Program-made: the position numbers and the translations under genes
NCBI GenBank assembly: GCA_014529385.2
Contig: CM043952.1
Location: 69,817,370-69,881,369 of the forward strand
From: Adiantum capillus-veneris
Lineage: Eukaryota; Streptophyta; Polypodiopsida; Polypodiales; Pteridaceae
Direction of reading: 5' to 3'
DNA length: 64,000 nt
Notes under the pieces: generated by a model
The model's input: the letters and a program-made list of their open reading frames with translations, nothing else
Told to the model about the DNA's origin: nothing
Databases searched by the model: none
Shown: positions 42,968 to 53,145 of the stretch, in pieces
Numbering within the stretch: the first letter of the stretch is position 1
How the letters are laid out: every line of letters starts with the position of its first letter

Positions 42968-43389
42968 GATTGTATCTTTTAGGACCTAATATTATTGAAG
43001 TAGCTATGAGACTTTTATTTGGCCTGGTCTACTAACACATCTTCAAGATCTGTCATAGCTTAGGGTATTGTTGATATCTTCTAGCTAAACTGGACCACCA
43101 AATGTAACTACAAGCTTTTTGAAAGCCACGAGGTAATGTACTATGTATTGTGGAAATGTATGTGAGTTTTGTATATAATTCAAGAAAAAGATGAGCATGT
43201 CTTTAGTATTTACCCTACTTTTAGTAGAATGTTGTTTCTTGTCCATGTAGGTGTTGTTGCACAATGTTCATACCAAAAAGTAAGGATGAATGCCTAATAA
43301 GTCAATTTGAAAGTAGGAATCTAAAAAATATTGATGGTTGTACTTGCACTTGTTTTTACTCGAGTTTGGGAAGGGACCTCAAAGTAATG
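42968..43389. other. Short stretch without a gene, possibly Copia-derived
   Basis: AT-rich. GAAGTAGCTATGAG near 42996 and the position just upstream of the Copia RNase H fragment suggest decayed pol, but no motif is clear. Confidence 0.35.
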
Positions 43390-43707
43390 ATACACACATA
43401 GACTCATGCAGATAAAATAATAATTAAAAAGCTTCATTGATTCTTAGAAGAGCTTGGATTTAAACAAGACAATTGTGTCTTGCACAATGATAGCCAAAGC
43501 GCTATCCATCTTGAGAAGAATTTAGCCTTTCATTCAAGGACAAAGCACATTGAGATGAGATATTACTTCATACGCACTCTTTTGAAAGAGGGACATCTTA
43601 ATGTAGGAAAGGTGCATACAAGTGAGAATCCTGTAGACATTTTTACAAAGGTGGTCAACAAGGAGAAGTTGAGCTTTTTCTCATCTTCAATTGGAATTCA
43701 AGAATAA
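43390..43707 (+). pseudogene. Ty1/Copia RNase H C-terminal fragment
   Basis: HNDSQSAIHLEKNLAFHSRT and KHIEMRYYFIRTLLKEG, then ENPVDIFTKVV, are the classical end of Copia polyproteins (CDNQSAIHLAKNP...RTKHID.RYHFIRE...ADIFTK). The catalytic D is in DSQS. Only the last roughly 75-100 codons survive. The polypurine tract and 3' LTR follow. Confidence 0.92.
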
Positions 43708-43760
43708 GAAGGCAGGATGGAAAGCAGTCAGCTGTCACAGGTTTGGTGTGGAGATCAGTC

Positions 43761-43774
43761 TCCAAGTGGGAGAT
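43761..43774 (+). other. Polypurine tract, Copia element
   Basis: TCCAAGTGGGAGAT is the standard Copia polypurine context, directly followed by the LTR start TTGCTAAG. Confidence 0.8.
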
Positions 43775-44485
43775 TGCTAAGTATGGAGCCTGATTTACCC
43801 CTTGTAATTATTTGTATTAAAAACACACATTTGTAAGGCCCTGGTTATGAGGAGAACCCATCGTGCGTGAAGAAAAATCACTCCTCGAAAACCAAAATCA
43901 CTCGTCGAAAACCAAAATTTTCACGGCCAGTCTTTTGCAAGAACATTTCTTTTGTCGAAATATTATGGCCGGACGGTGGCCAAAAAGTGGCCATAAAAAT
44001 GATCAGTCGGTTGTCCGGTGGCTGGTGGCCGATGGCCGATTTCAAAGGAGGACTTGTCTTCTCAAGGGTGGCCACACATGGGCTGATTGGAGGGTCTGAT
44101 TTGGACTTGTCTACACAAAGGCGACTACACATGGCTGCCTCTGATGAGAGAGTGTAGCCCTTTTGGCCTATAAAAGGAGGCCACTTTTACACACAAGAAT
44201 GGATTGTGAAGCATTGTGGTGCATTGTGAAGTTGATATGAGGTGGTGAGAGTGAAGCAAGGTGGGAGCTTCAAAAGAGTATAATCCCTTTGTAAACTACT
44301 TCTTGTTTTGAAGTACTAAATCCATTGAGTGGCTGCTTTTTCGTGGACATAGCCCACATTGGGTGACCCATGTATATCATGTGTACTCTCTCTCTCTACT
44401 CTATAATTTCTTGTGTGTAGAAATTATCTCTCTCCATTAAGTAATCTACTCAATTATCTACTTAGCTACGCATATTTCCTAATAG
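43775..44485 (+). repeat. 3' LTR of the Copia element
   Basis: It starts TGCTAAGTATGGAGCC after the polypurine tract. It holds a TATA box, a (CT)n run near 44389 and ends near TTTCCTAATA, where gag-like sequence of another element begins. The right boundary is approximate because the usual CA end is not seen. Open frames inside (43863-44157) are not genes. Confidence 0.7.
44169..44175 (+). promoter_or_regulatory. LTR promoter TATA box, Copia element
   Basis: GGCCTATAAAAGGAGG is a strong TATA box, about 395 bp into the LTR. Confidence 0.75.
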
Positions 44486-44942
44486 TTTGATGGTTTGGAG
44501 GTTACAAGCAAGCAAGATTGGGTTGGTTTTCAAGAGAAATTTCTACACAGGTTTCAAAGGGTGGTGTCAGATGGTGAAGCAAATGCAAGGATTAAAGTCC
44601 TACGACAGGATATAGGTAAACATTTTGATGCTTTTGTGGATAAGTTTGAAGAATTCTTGAGAGATTTGATGGTTGTCACCTAAGTGGCCAATGCAAAATT
44701 CTTCAAGTTGAAGAAATTCCTAGCTTGCCTCCATCTGTGTGTTTGAGAGAAGGTTGATTATATTGAAGAGACGAGAAGCTATGCTGAGGCAATTAGAGTT
44801 GCCAAGGTGAAGAGAAAGAAAATGAAAAGAAAGATGGAGTTTAGCTTGCTAAAGCCTACATATTATGTGCCTATGTTGGCAACAAGATGTTCAATGGACC
44901 AGTTGTGGATGATGCTAGTGATGTGAATTGTGTAGCCTGTTA

Positions 44943-45125
44943 GGACAAGGCTTATAATTGACTATGTTCCTTGGGAATTATTTTTTGGCCAGGGGGCATC
45001 CGAATTGGGATAATTCAGATGGCAAATCAAGGTGGTGGGGCAAGGCCTATGATTGACTATGTTCCTTGGGAATTATTTTTGGCTAGGGGGCCTCCAAATT
45101 GGGATAATTGGGATGTAAAATCAAG
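44943..45125 (+). repeat. Imperfect tandem duplication, about 100 bp
   Basis: GACTATGTTCCTTGGGAATT recurs at 44958 and 45053, followed in each by GGGGGC(A/C)TCC(G/A)AATTGGGATAATT. Confidence 0.8.
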
Positions 45126-45235
45126 ATGTTCAAAATGTGAGTAATGTGCCCTAGAATGTAGTGTTCAAGATGCTCTAGAAGCCTGTATAGACGGCTCGTC
45201 AAACAGGGGTTCGGTGTGAAAGATATGCTAGTTCA

Positions 45236-45519
45236 AAGTTGGAAGGCCTTGCAAATCCTCGACAGATAGGGTAGGTATGGACAAGTAACCCAAGATGGAA
45301 TGGGCAAGTAGGCATGAAGTGCTTGAGTTGTGGAGCATGTCGCTCTTTTTGGATTATCAATCAGGTCTCAAATAAGGAAGTTGGAAGGCCTTGCAAATCC
45401 TCGAAAGATAGGGTAGGTATGGACAAGTAACCCAAGATAGAATGGGCAAGTAGGCATGAAGTGCTTGAGTTGTGGAGCATGCCGCTCTTTTTAGATTATC
45501 AATCAGGTCTCAAATAAGC
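45236..45519 (+). repeat. 142-bp tandem duplication
   Basis: Two units start at 45236 and 45378 (AAGTTGGAAGGCCTTGCAAA) with about 97% identity, and the first bases of a third start at 45520. Each unit contains the degenerate Cys motif of the gag fragment. Confidence 0.95.
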
Positions 45520-45540
45520 AAGTTATGGCATGTGAATATT

Positions 45541-46320
45541 TATCAGGGATCAGGTGAGTGCAAACTGACCCCCTCGATAGGCATAATGATAGGGATTCTT
45601 TTGAGCTTGCTAGGGTTCTTGAAGGTTGCATGCAATGTGTGGAGTTAGCCAAAAACTATGACTCGTCAAACGGAGTCATGGTCACTACAATGCACCCACT
45701 TCAAGTTGACAGACAATCGCAACATGGGCGAAATCGATTTTTCCCCCAGTTTTGTGGTTGACAGTTCAAGGGTGTGAAGTGGTCGGAATGCGGCAAAGTT
45801 CTCAAGGGTTTGAAGCTGGCAGGGGAGTAACTTGATGAGATGGGTGCTTGGGGAACCCGGGCAGGGGGTAACTTGATGAGATGGGTATTTGGGGAACTCG
45901 GGGAAAATGGTGGTTGGACTTGCATAAAGTTAAGGGTGGCTGAAGGTTCTTTATAAGCAAAAGGTGGGCCCCAAGTGCTAAGGGGAAATAAAAGCTTGAA
46001 GGGAAAGTTACAAAGAGCTGTAGCTCCTAGAGATAATTATTTTAGAAAAGTGAAAGAAAAGCCTAGAAAAAGAGGGGAGCAGAAGAGGGGGTTTTTGGAT
46101 GTCTAAAAGAAGCCTTAGAGAAGTGTTGGGTTAGGCATACTTTCAATGTTTTCAGTAGTGATGATTGACACTTACCTTAAATGTTATTTTGGTTTTAAAA
46201 TATTAAATAGATAATTTTATTTCACCTTTCATTTCACTTCTTCACATGGCCTGACTTCTCTTGCATTGTGTTCTTTTAGAATGATAAAGTGAAGAGTTAC
46301 CTTGCATAATTATAGTAAGT
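45541..46320. other. No gene seen
   Basis: Low-information sequence with a small duplication (GTAACTTGATGAGATGGGT at 45827 and 45868). It may be decayed retrotransposon interior. Confidence 0.45.
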
Positions 46321-46323
46321 TCT

Positions 46324-46330
<7 letters not shown>

Positions 46331-46414
<84 letters not shown>

Positions 46415-46430
46415 CATATACACACAATAT
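46331..46430. repeat. (CA)n(TA)n microsatellite
   Basis: About 70 bp of (CA)n followed by (TA)n, ATACA and ACACA. Confidence 0.98.
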
Positions 46431-47396
46431 AAATAAGTAAATACATAATATATGCTAATGAGTTCTTTTTATTATATATGTAAATTTATTTATTTATTAT
46501 CTATTTACACACACACACAAATAAATAAATAAATATGTTAATAAGCAAACCATGGTAAAGAGAAGAAAAACCGGTGCAATGATGTGAAAACTTAGTTCAA
46601 AAATTCTACAAAATTTAAAAAATCTTCTAGTATTTTTGGTTTGCTTCTTTACGAGGAGGACATTCGATCCCTTATTAAAAGGCACATTTCCCAACACTAA
46701 TTCACCTTATATTATTCTAGTTAAACTCAACCTAATGATTTAATCACTTTCTTACTGTTTTAGAAAGACATAGTGACCCTTTCACTTGTTTCTTCTCTTT
46801 GAGGACGAAGGGAATTGAGAAGGGAAAAAGAGAAAAGCTTCCTACCAACAGTGGAAGCTGGCACACAATGATAAAGCATCGTCCGTGAAGAAGCTCAAAA
46901 GAGAAGTGGCCACTTCAAGGAGGAGGTCGCAAAGAGGTTTGCGAGGCGGCACGTCTCCAACTAGAAGGCCGTGAGAGAGAGGAGCGTCATAGACGAGTTC
47001 GGATGGGGATTGGAAAGTAAGCATGCCATCAGAAGAGGTTTGTGTGCTAATGGATTTGAAGCCAGTCAAGAGGGTATAGCATCGTGAAGCGTCTCGGAAG
47101 GGCGAGCGTCTTGTAGAAGAGGGATCCAACGAGGGTTTCCAAGAGGAGGAGCTGCTATATGGCAAAGCCAACATGGGATTTCTTGGCGAGGTGTGTGTTG
47201 ATGGATTTGAGTGGAAAGGGAGGTGTGTGTCCCTCTGTATGAAGCGATGATGACCATGGTGTAGCCTAGAATACGGTTTGTGGAGTATTTACATGGTGTT
47301 TTTCTTTGAACGAGAAGCTATTGTGAACGGGATGGAAACACACACAACGTCTCTATAATCACCCGACACACACTCTTGGGATGATACACACACACT
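46431..47396. other. No supported gene
   Basis: AT-rich to 46790, then a GC-richer block (46800-47330). That block has a 110-codon minus frame (46842-47174) rich in Ser/Leu without recognisable motifs. The plus frame there is also partly open, so the strand is undecided. It may be old retrotransposon or gene sequence. Confidence 0.4.
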
Positions 47397-47745
47397 ATGG
47401 GGCACCACTCAGCTTACACAACCCACCTAGCCGAGACAGGGAACACACCGATGGAGTGAGAGGAAAGAGACTATCCATTTTTCCACTCCACAAAGAGACA
47501 CACACACACACACCCCCAAAAAACTCAGCTCAAAAGAGGAGAATTTCTTATGTTTACACACACACACACACACACACACTATGGGGCACCACTCGGCTTA
47601 CACAACCCACCTAGCCGAGACAGGAACACACCGATGGAGTGAGAGGAAAGAGACTATCCATTTGCCCACTCCACAAAGAGACACACACACACACACACCC
47701 AAAAAACTTAGCTCAAAAGAGGAGAATTTATTATGTTTAGATACA
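47397..47745. repeat. 184-bp tandem duplication with TGGTGCCCC words
   Basis: Units start at 47397 and 47581 (ATGGGGCACCACTC(A/G)GCTTAC). Each contains CACCTAGCCGAGACAGG, ACACACCGATGGAGTGAG, a (CA)n run and CTCAAAAGAGGAGAATT. On the minus strand GAGTGGTGCCCCAT resembles the TGGTGCCCC word near the 3' end of the LTRs of elements A, B and C, so this may be LTR debris. Confidence 0.85.
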
Positions 47746-47864
47746 ATTGATCTTGGGCCAACACGAATGGGGCAAATAGCTCACACAATATGGGTAAAGT
47801 ATGCCAGATACAATCACAAATTGGAGCAAAGGCTTCGCTCATAGGAGAAACTTCGCTCATAGAG

Positions 47865-49032
47865 GCTTCGCATCAAAATGATTATCGAGTCGATTGTCAT
47901 ACCTTAGCACAAGATCTCCTTCATTGATGCCTTTGTACTTTAGTTTCTTGTCGAGCTTCTCCTTCGCCTACGTAGCTTTCCTCTTGTAGCACTCATATGC
48001 TGTTTCTCTTTTACACTCAAGCTCAGCTAAGGTAATAAGTCGATCCATCCATGCTTCTTGATCATCTTGTGCCGCTTTTCCATGAAGTCGCATTGTTGGA
48101 ATGTTGAGCTCAATTGGTTGTAAAGCCTCTTGACCATAGACCAAGTGAAATGGTGTGAACTCCGTGGCTTCCCTATATGTGGTTCGATACGCCCACAAGG
48201 CACCATCCAAGAAGTCATTCCACAACTTTGTCTTGTTTTTCACCATCTTTCTAATGATGCCTGCAATGACACCATTAGCTTTTTCTACCAAACCATTTGA
48301 TTGGGGATAGTAGGGTGTACTATGACGATGTAGAATGTGAAGTTATTCACAGACTTCTGTGAGCAAGCCCTTTCTAAACCCTGGACCATTATCAGAAACA
48401 ATCTCCAAAGGTGTGCCAAATCTACAACAAATGTGAGTGTAGACAAATTTGCTCACTGTCCTCTCATTTACTCTTGCCACACTTTGAGCTTCTACCCATC
48501 TCGTCATGTATTCTATGGCCACCAAGATATACGATTTCCCATTTTTAGTCCTAGGCAATGGACCCATAGCATCAATGCCCCATTTTTCAAATGGACCATT
48601 TGCAAGGACTAACTGACGTGGACCATGTAACAGATGCTTGTTTCCATTAATCTGACAATTGTGACAGCTTTTACACCAATGTTGAACATCAATGTGCAAG
48701 CTTGGCCAAACATATCCGAAAAGAAAAATCTTTTTTGCAGTGAATTCTTGTGCAAAATGACCACCAAACGCTTCCTCATGCAAACCTTTTAGAATGGTTT
48801 GGATTTCCTCAATAGTTGGTACTCTTCTGCACACTTGATCCTTCCATATTTGGTAGAGGGATCCCTCTAGGAAGAGATACGTGCTTGCCTTCTTCATGAG
48901 TCTCCTCTTCTGAGCCTTCGTGAAGTCTTGTGGAAACTCACCCTCCAAAATGTAGCTAATAATGGGAGTCAATGACTCCAATGCTTGGTATCTAGGTTGC
49001 TTGACAGTTGCTGCCACCATGATGACCTGCAC
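47865..49032 (-). pseudogene. int: Integrase, element C (two in-frame stops, 3' truncated)
   Basis: QDFTKAQKRRLMKKAS and a zinc-binding domain with H, H, C-KS-C come first. In the core, D is in GIDAMGPL, D in IVSDNGPGF and E in NGLVEKANG, so all three catalytic acids are kept. A TAA at 48343 falls between the second D and E (LTEVCE, stop, LHILHRHSTPYYPQ). A TAG at 47968 is followed by KGINEGDLVLRYDNRLD, which then breaks off where element A has the GPY/F-type module. Confidence 0.9.
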
Positions 49033-49059
49033 TTCTTTCTCAACACATGTAACTACTTG

Positions 49060-51147
49060 CTATGCAAGTAAATCGGCATCTTCATTCTGTTTCCTAGGAA
49101 TATGATATAGTTGCACTTCTTCAAATTGATTAAGCAATCTACAAATGGCATGAACTTTTGTCCTTAGGCTTTCATTCTTGCATGCCCAAATGCCTAAAAT
49201 TTGCTTCACGATGAGAAGTGCATCCCCTTTTACCATGAGACATTGTATACCTTGGCCAATGCATATCTTTAAACCATGAAGTAGTGTGTCGTATTCTGCT
49301 TCATTGTTGCTAGTTGAACCTGGTAGATTGACCTTCTCTTTCATGACCACCTCTCCACTTGGGTTGAGCAATACTAGCCCTCCCCCTGCTTTTCCTGTGG
49401 CTTGTCGAAAAGCTACATCAAAGAACAAGGTAAAAGCATTAGAAATACTTTTAGGTGGTGGCAATGGTAGGGTCTTTACCTTAGGCACCTTAATTTCCTT
49501 CTCATGTACCTTATAAGTTAGAATCCCTGCCAATTGTGCATGCACACTATCTTCTACCTTGAAAGAGTATTTAAACTCTTGCAACTCCATAATCCACTTC
49601 GAGATCCTAGTACTAAGATTCATTTGAGATGACACCCAAGGGAACAATTTTTTTGCAGTGAGGATTACAAAAGGTTTTGGTAGCAAGTAGGATCTAAACT
49701 TTCTCACTGCAAACATGAGAGAAAGCATCATGAGTTCTACCTCCGTATACCCTCTCTCTAAAGCATTCATGACCCTACTAGCAAAGTAGATGGGTTGCAT
49801 CCTGGTACTGTGGGGATCTTGTTGTAATAAAATTGCACCAATCATTTCCTTTCGAACACTAGAGCTAACAAAGAATGTGTATTCCCAACAAGGAGGCATG
49901 AGTGTTGGTAGCTTTGACAAAATGACTTTAATATTATAAAAATACTCTTCAAGATCATCAGACCATGCAAATTCTACTTGTTGTGTCAAATTTTGCAAAG
50001 GGTGAAGTAACTCCGAGGCTAAGTGAATGAAGCGTGACATATACTTCACCTTTTGAATGAATGAGATGACCTCTTTGAGATTCTTGGGTGATGGGAGCTC
50101 AATAAGAGCCTTTGCCTTTGAAGGATCCACCTCAATGCCTTTATAAGAAACCTTGTGACCAAGCAAGATCACTTCATCCTCACCTATGTGACACTTGTCG
50201 GGGTTGAGTTGACCTCCCATGTCGTAGAGATTATTTAAACCTTCTTCTACCCTTTGTAGATGCAATGATTTTGATCTATAAATGCAGAAATCATCAATGA
50301 ACACCCTGATTGACTTTCCAAAGAATGCTTGAAACACCATGTTCATGAAACGTTGGAAAGTTGCAGGAGAATTTGTCAGGCCAAATGGCATAACTCTAAA
50401 AGCATAACAACCCCAAGGAGTGATGAAGGTTGTTTTTAATTGATCTTCCAATGTGATACCTATTTGAAAGTAACCTAAGTAGCCATCACACATAGTGTAC
50501 TTCTCATGACCAGCTACCTCATTTAGTATCTCATCTTGAAATGGGAGGGGAAAGTGATCTCTTTTTGTTGCCTCATTGAGTGGACGGTAATCCACACACA
50601 CCCTCCACTTGCCCTTTTTCTTAGGAGTGACAACAACGGGAGAGACCCACTCTGAATTCTCCATTGGATAAATGAAACCTGCTGCTAGATGCTTTCTTAC
50701 CTCCTTGAGTAAAGCCTGCTCCTTGATGACTCCTGGCCTTCGTAGCTTCTGAGCCTTAGGTGTGGCCTCTGGCTTTAACTCAATTTTGTGTTGAACAACA
50801 TCTACTCCACGCACATCGGTGTAGTCTTTAGCAAAAAGCCTAGGAAATTTCCTTAGCACACATTTGAACTCCTGTCTTTCGTCCTTTGTAAGTGTTGTAG
50901 ACAACATAACTTCTAACGTTCCTTCATCTTGCACATTTTCGTTCTCTTGGGAACCTACCTCTTCCAAACCTGGGCAAGAGGTCTCTTGGTTGTTTGGATT
51001 AAACCTTACCCCCATGACTTCGATGGAAGAATCCTTTTCAGTAATGCTGCCGCTACTTTCTCCTTCTGAAGTGCTATCGGTCCAGTCTTCCTCCGTCTCA
51101 CTTTGAGATGATTCTTCATGGAGCTCCTCTTGGCGTTGATCCTTCAT
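49060..51147 (-). CDS. pol: Reverse transcriptase and dual RNase H, element C (695 codons, uninterrupted)
   Basis: After an acidic linker (SQSETEEDWTDSTSEGESSG) RT has KLRRPGVIKEQALLKEVRK, WRVCVDYRPLNEATKRDHF, CYAFRVMPFGLTNSPATFQR and FIDDFCIY (catalytic DD). The thumb has LLGHKVSYKGIEVDPSK. The first RNase H-like domain is degenerate (FFVSSSVRKEMIGAILLQQ, no first Asp). The second has LFFDVAFRQATGKAGGG (the family D is kept, while G of the usual DGA is V), E in NNEAEYDTLL, D in VKGDALLIV and D in NEDADLLA. It ends at TAG (49060) and the same frame continues into IN. Confidence 0.93.
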   Translation of the reverse strand: MKDQRQEELHEESSQSETEEDWTDSTSEGESSGSITEKDSSIEVMGVRFNPNNQETSCPGLEEVGSQENENVQDEGTLEVMLSTTLTKDERQEFKCVLRKFPRLFAKDYTDVRGVDVVQHKIELKPEATPKAQKLRRPGVIKEQALLKEVRKHLAAGFIYPMENSEWVSPVVVTPKKKGKWRVCVDYRPLNEATKRDHFPLPFQDEILNEVAGHEKYTMCDGYLGYFQIGITLEDQLKTTFITPWGCYAFRVMPFGLTNSPATFQRFMNMVFQAFFGKSIRVFIDDFCIYRSKSLHLQRVEEGLNNLYDMGGQLNPDKCHIGEDEVILLGHKVSYKGIEVDPSKAKALIELPSPKNLKEVISFIQKVKYMSRFIHLASELLHPLQNLTQQVEFAWSDDLEEYFYNIKVILSKLPTLMPPCWEYTFFVSSSVRKEMIGAILLQQDPHSTRMQPIYFASRVMNALERGYTEVELMMLSLMFAVRKFRSYLLPKPFVILTAKKLFPWVSSQMNLSTRISKWIMELQEFKYSFKVEDSVHAQLAGILTYKVHEKEIKVPKVKTLPLPPPKSISNAFTLFFDVAFRQATGKAGGGLVLLNPSGEVVMKEKVNLPGSTSNNEAEYDTLLHGLKICIGQGIQCLMVKGDALLIVKQILGIWACKNESLRTKVHAICRLLNQFEEVQLYHIPRKQNEDADLLA

Positions 51148-51198
51148 GTCAAAGACAACCTTCTTATGATTGTCATTCTTGCAAATTAGCTTTCCACT

Positions 51199-51831
51199 CT
51201 ACCAATCCTGCAAAGCTCGCATTTTCATTAGCCATGGTCTCCCTAGAATAAATGGGTAACCATTTCCTTTGGTAGACATGACATAGAAATCCACTGCCTT
51301 CTTAATGCCAAAGGCCTCCACAAAGAAATTTTTACAAATGCCTACACACCTAGCCTTGCTATTGTTTGCCATTTTGACTTTAATTTCAGGTGTCTCATGG
51401 ATGTGCATGCCTAGTCTTTGCATGAGTCCTTCTGTCATGATGCAAATTTGTGCACCCCCATCCACTAGACCTTTCCTAACCAATCTTCCTTTGATGTAGA
51501 AATCTAGCACAGGTGTAATATCCTCATTCATTTTAGCATGTGCAATTTTTATAAAAGGAACACTCTCTTTTATCTTTCTCCTAGTGCTAACTGCCTTCGT
51601 TAAATCCCTCGTAGCTTGTGGGCATAATGCAAGAAACTGAGGCCATGAGATATCAGGACCCGTACCTCTCATGTCTTCCAATAGGTTGTATGGAGCCATA
51701 CCATGTCCAAGAGGGAAGTCTTGGAGATTGATACGACGTCGAGTCCTCTTAGCTTCCTTGGTCTCCTTTGCCTTCTTGCCTCGTCCATGGTCACTCTGTG
51801 ATGTGACACCTTCTTTCTCTTTACCTTTTCC
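51199..51831 (-). pseudogene. Protease region, element C
   Basis: The linker MAPYNLLEDMRGTGPDISWP and FLALCPQATRDLTKAV matches the linker in elements A and D. The protease motif is GLVDGGAQICIMTEGL (DGG), with FILGRPWLMKMRALQDW at the end before TAG (51199). It is in frame with gag and RT. Confidence 0.88.
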
Positions 51832-52260
51832 TCAGCCACGCTTAATGCTATTTGCTTCCATGTCAACCTCATTTGAGTTTTCACCTCTACCACATGCACA
51901 TTTGGATCTGGCAAAGGTGGAACTCCTTCTACCCCTTGTGTGGTCTTTATAGAAGCCTTGGTTGTTGACCAGTTCCTTCACTGCATTCATCACTGGGTAA
52001 TTCAAGTTAGGTCTCCCTGGCTCCCCACGAGGCCAAGGACAATTATACATCCCATGTCCAGACTCTCCGCAATTCCAACATTGCAAGACTCTCCTAGGTC
52101 GTGGATCTCGCTCTTCAGACTTCTTTGCTTGTCCCTTTGGACCTACAGCTTGTGCAAGATGAATTGACAAGCTTCTTAAAGATTCATTTAACTTCTCAAT
52201 CACTTCCGCCATTACCTCAGGAAGCTCCCTATATGTTGATGCTTGTGACTTACCTTTGGG
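51832..52260 (-). pseudogene. gag C-terminal part with zinc knuckle, element C
   Basis: After the TGA at 52261 the frame reads EVIEKLNESLRSLSIHLAQ, then an intact knuckle C-WN-C-GES-G-H-GMYN-C and a basic tail. A TGA at 51832 closes it. ATG at 52212 is available, but the homology to A and B shows it is the C-terminal half of gag. Confidence 0.88.
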
Positions 52261-52815
52261 TCAAAGAACGTCTATTGGAACCTCTCCCCTTAGGCACTTG
52301 AGTTTTCTATATTTCTGAGCAGCCCTAGTTTCAGCTACATCAAAGGTAGCAGGTGCACCCGCCTCAACTTTTATCTTAAGGTCAGGAAAGAGTCCGGCTA
52401 TGAACCTCTCCTTCTTTAGGAACTCTGCACCATCACCAGGGTTAGCAGCATTTCTCACCCATACAGCCCAAAGACGTAGAAACTCTTGCTTGTACAAGTA
52501 GTAGTCATCTAGGTCTTTTTGCTTATGAGAAACAATGTCTTGCCATAGTTTTTGAGTGTTTTGGGGATCGAAGAAGTATTTCTTGAAATGATTCACAACT
52601 TCCGTGTAATTCCCTTTAACTTCCTCAGGCAACGAGGCAAACAAAGTGCTAGCATCTTTCCTAAGGACCACTTCAAACATCTCTATGCGTTCTTGATCAG
52701 TTACTATCCTCTTGATTCGACAAGACATCTTGAAATTTGCTAAAAATAATTTTGCATCCTCTCCAGGCTCTCCAAAGAAAAGAGGATATCCAGACATTTG
52801 GCGTTGAGCCTCCAT
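52261..52815 (-). CDS. gag: gag capsid domain, element C
   Basis: Start chosen at MEAQRQMSGYPLFFGEPGED; the block continues with FKMSCRIKR, SLPEEVKGNYTEVVNHFKKY and LWQDIVSHKQKDLDDYYLYK. It is distant from A and B but shows the same gag layout (LW, F...KE.F..GL). The frame is open upstream through 32 codons into ORF3b, so a fused ORF3b-gag product is possible. It ends at TGA 52261. Confidence 0.85.
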   Translation of the reverse strand: MEAQRQMSGYPLFFGEPGEDAKLFLANFKMSCRIKRIVTDQERIEMFEVVLRKDASTLFASLPEEVKGNYTEVVNHFKKYFFDPQNTQKLWQDIVSHKQKDLDDYYLYKQEFLRLWAVWVRNAANPGDGAEFLKKERFIAGLFPDLKIKVEAGAPATFDVAETRAAQKYRKLKCLRGEVPIDVL

Positions 52816-52908
52816 TGAATCAGTTTTAAGGTGACAACACGTTTTTGTTTGTTTGTTTTTTTTAAAAAGATTTACACAGTAATATTTTCTAAATTGCAAT
52901 CTATTCTG

Positions 52909-53124
52909 CATCAAAATAAAAATATTCACATCAAATGACCTATGATAATCAACAAGAGGCAGGATGACCGGGTTTGGTGATGCCAAAATTTCTCCTACTC
53001 TTTGGGAACCAAACATGAACACCATATAATGTTGAAAGTGGAACTTCCTACTAATTGCAACGTTTATTCTAATGTGTGGAGTGAAATGGAAGGGGAAAAC
53101 CTCTATTCCTGGGCCATTATCCAT
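52909..53124 (-). CDS. ORF3b: conserved small ORF fused in frame to gag, element C
   Basis: MDNGPGIEVFPFHF is followed by FMFGSQRVGEI, NPVILPLVDYHRSFDVNIF and IL. It is the closest relative of ORF3 of element B (NPIILPILDYHHSFNVSIFIL). No stop separates it from gag, unlike in A and B. Its function is unknown. Confidence 0.7.
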
Positions 53125-53145
53125 GGTCTAAGCATGACCTAATGC

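Larger units (their letters stand above)
44487..45540 (+). pseudogene. gag fragment of another LTR retrotransposon
   Basis: QDWVGFQEKFLHRFQRVVSD and RIKVLRQDIGKHFDAFVDKF fit the W..F...F...F region of retrotransposon gag. Frame changes and stops follow (KFFKLKKFLACLHLC). A degenerate Cys motif KCLSCGACRS occurs twice because of a 142-bp duplication. No protease or RT is joined to it. Confidence 0.6.

Noticed and set aside
43863..44157. Open frames within the Copia LTR
   Set aside because: They lie wholly between the polypurine tract and the LTR end and have no motif.
46842..47174. 110-codon minus-strand open frame
   Set aside because: Ser/Leu-rich, no family recognised, the opposite strand is partly open too; not enough to call a gene.
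47397..47745. 3' LTR of element C
   Set aside because: Only the short TGGTGCCCC word and CTAGCC-like context are shared with the C LTR; no extended similarity, so it was kept as a tandem repeat of uncertain origin.
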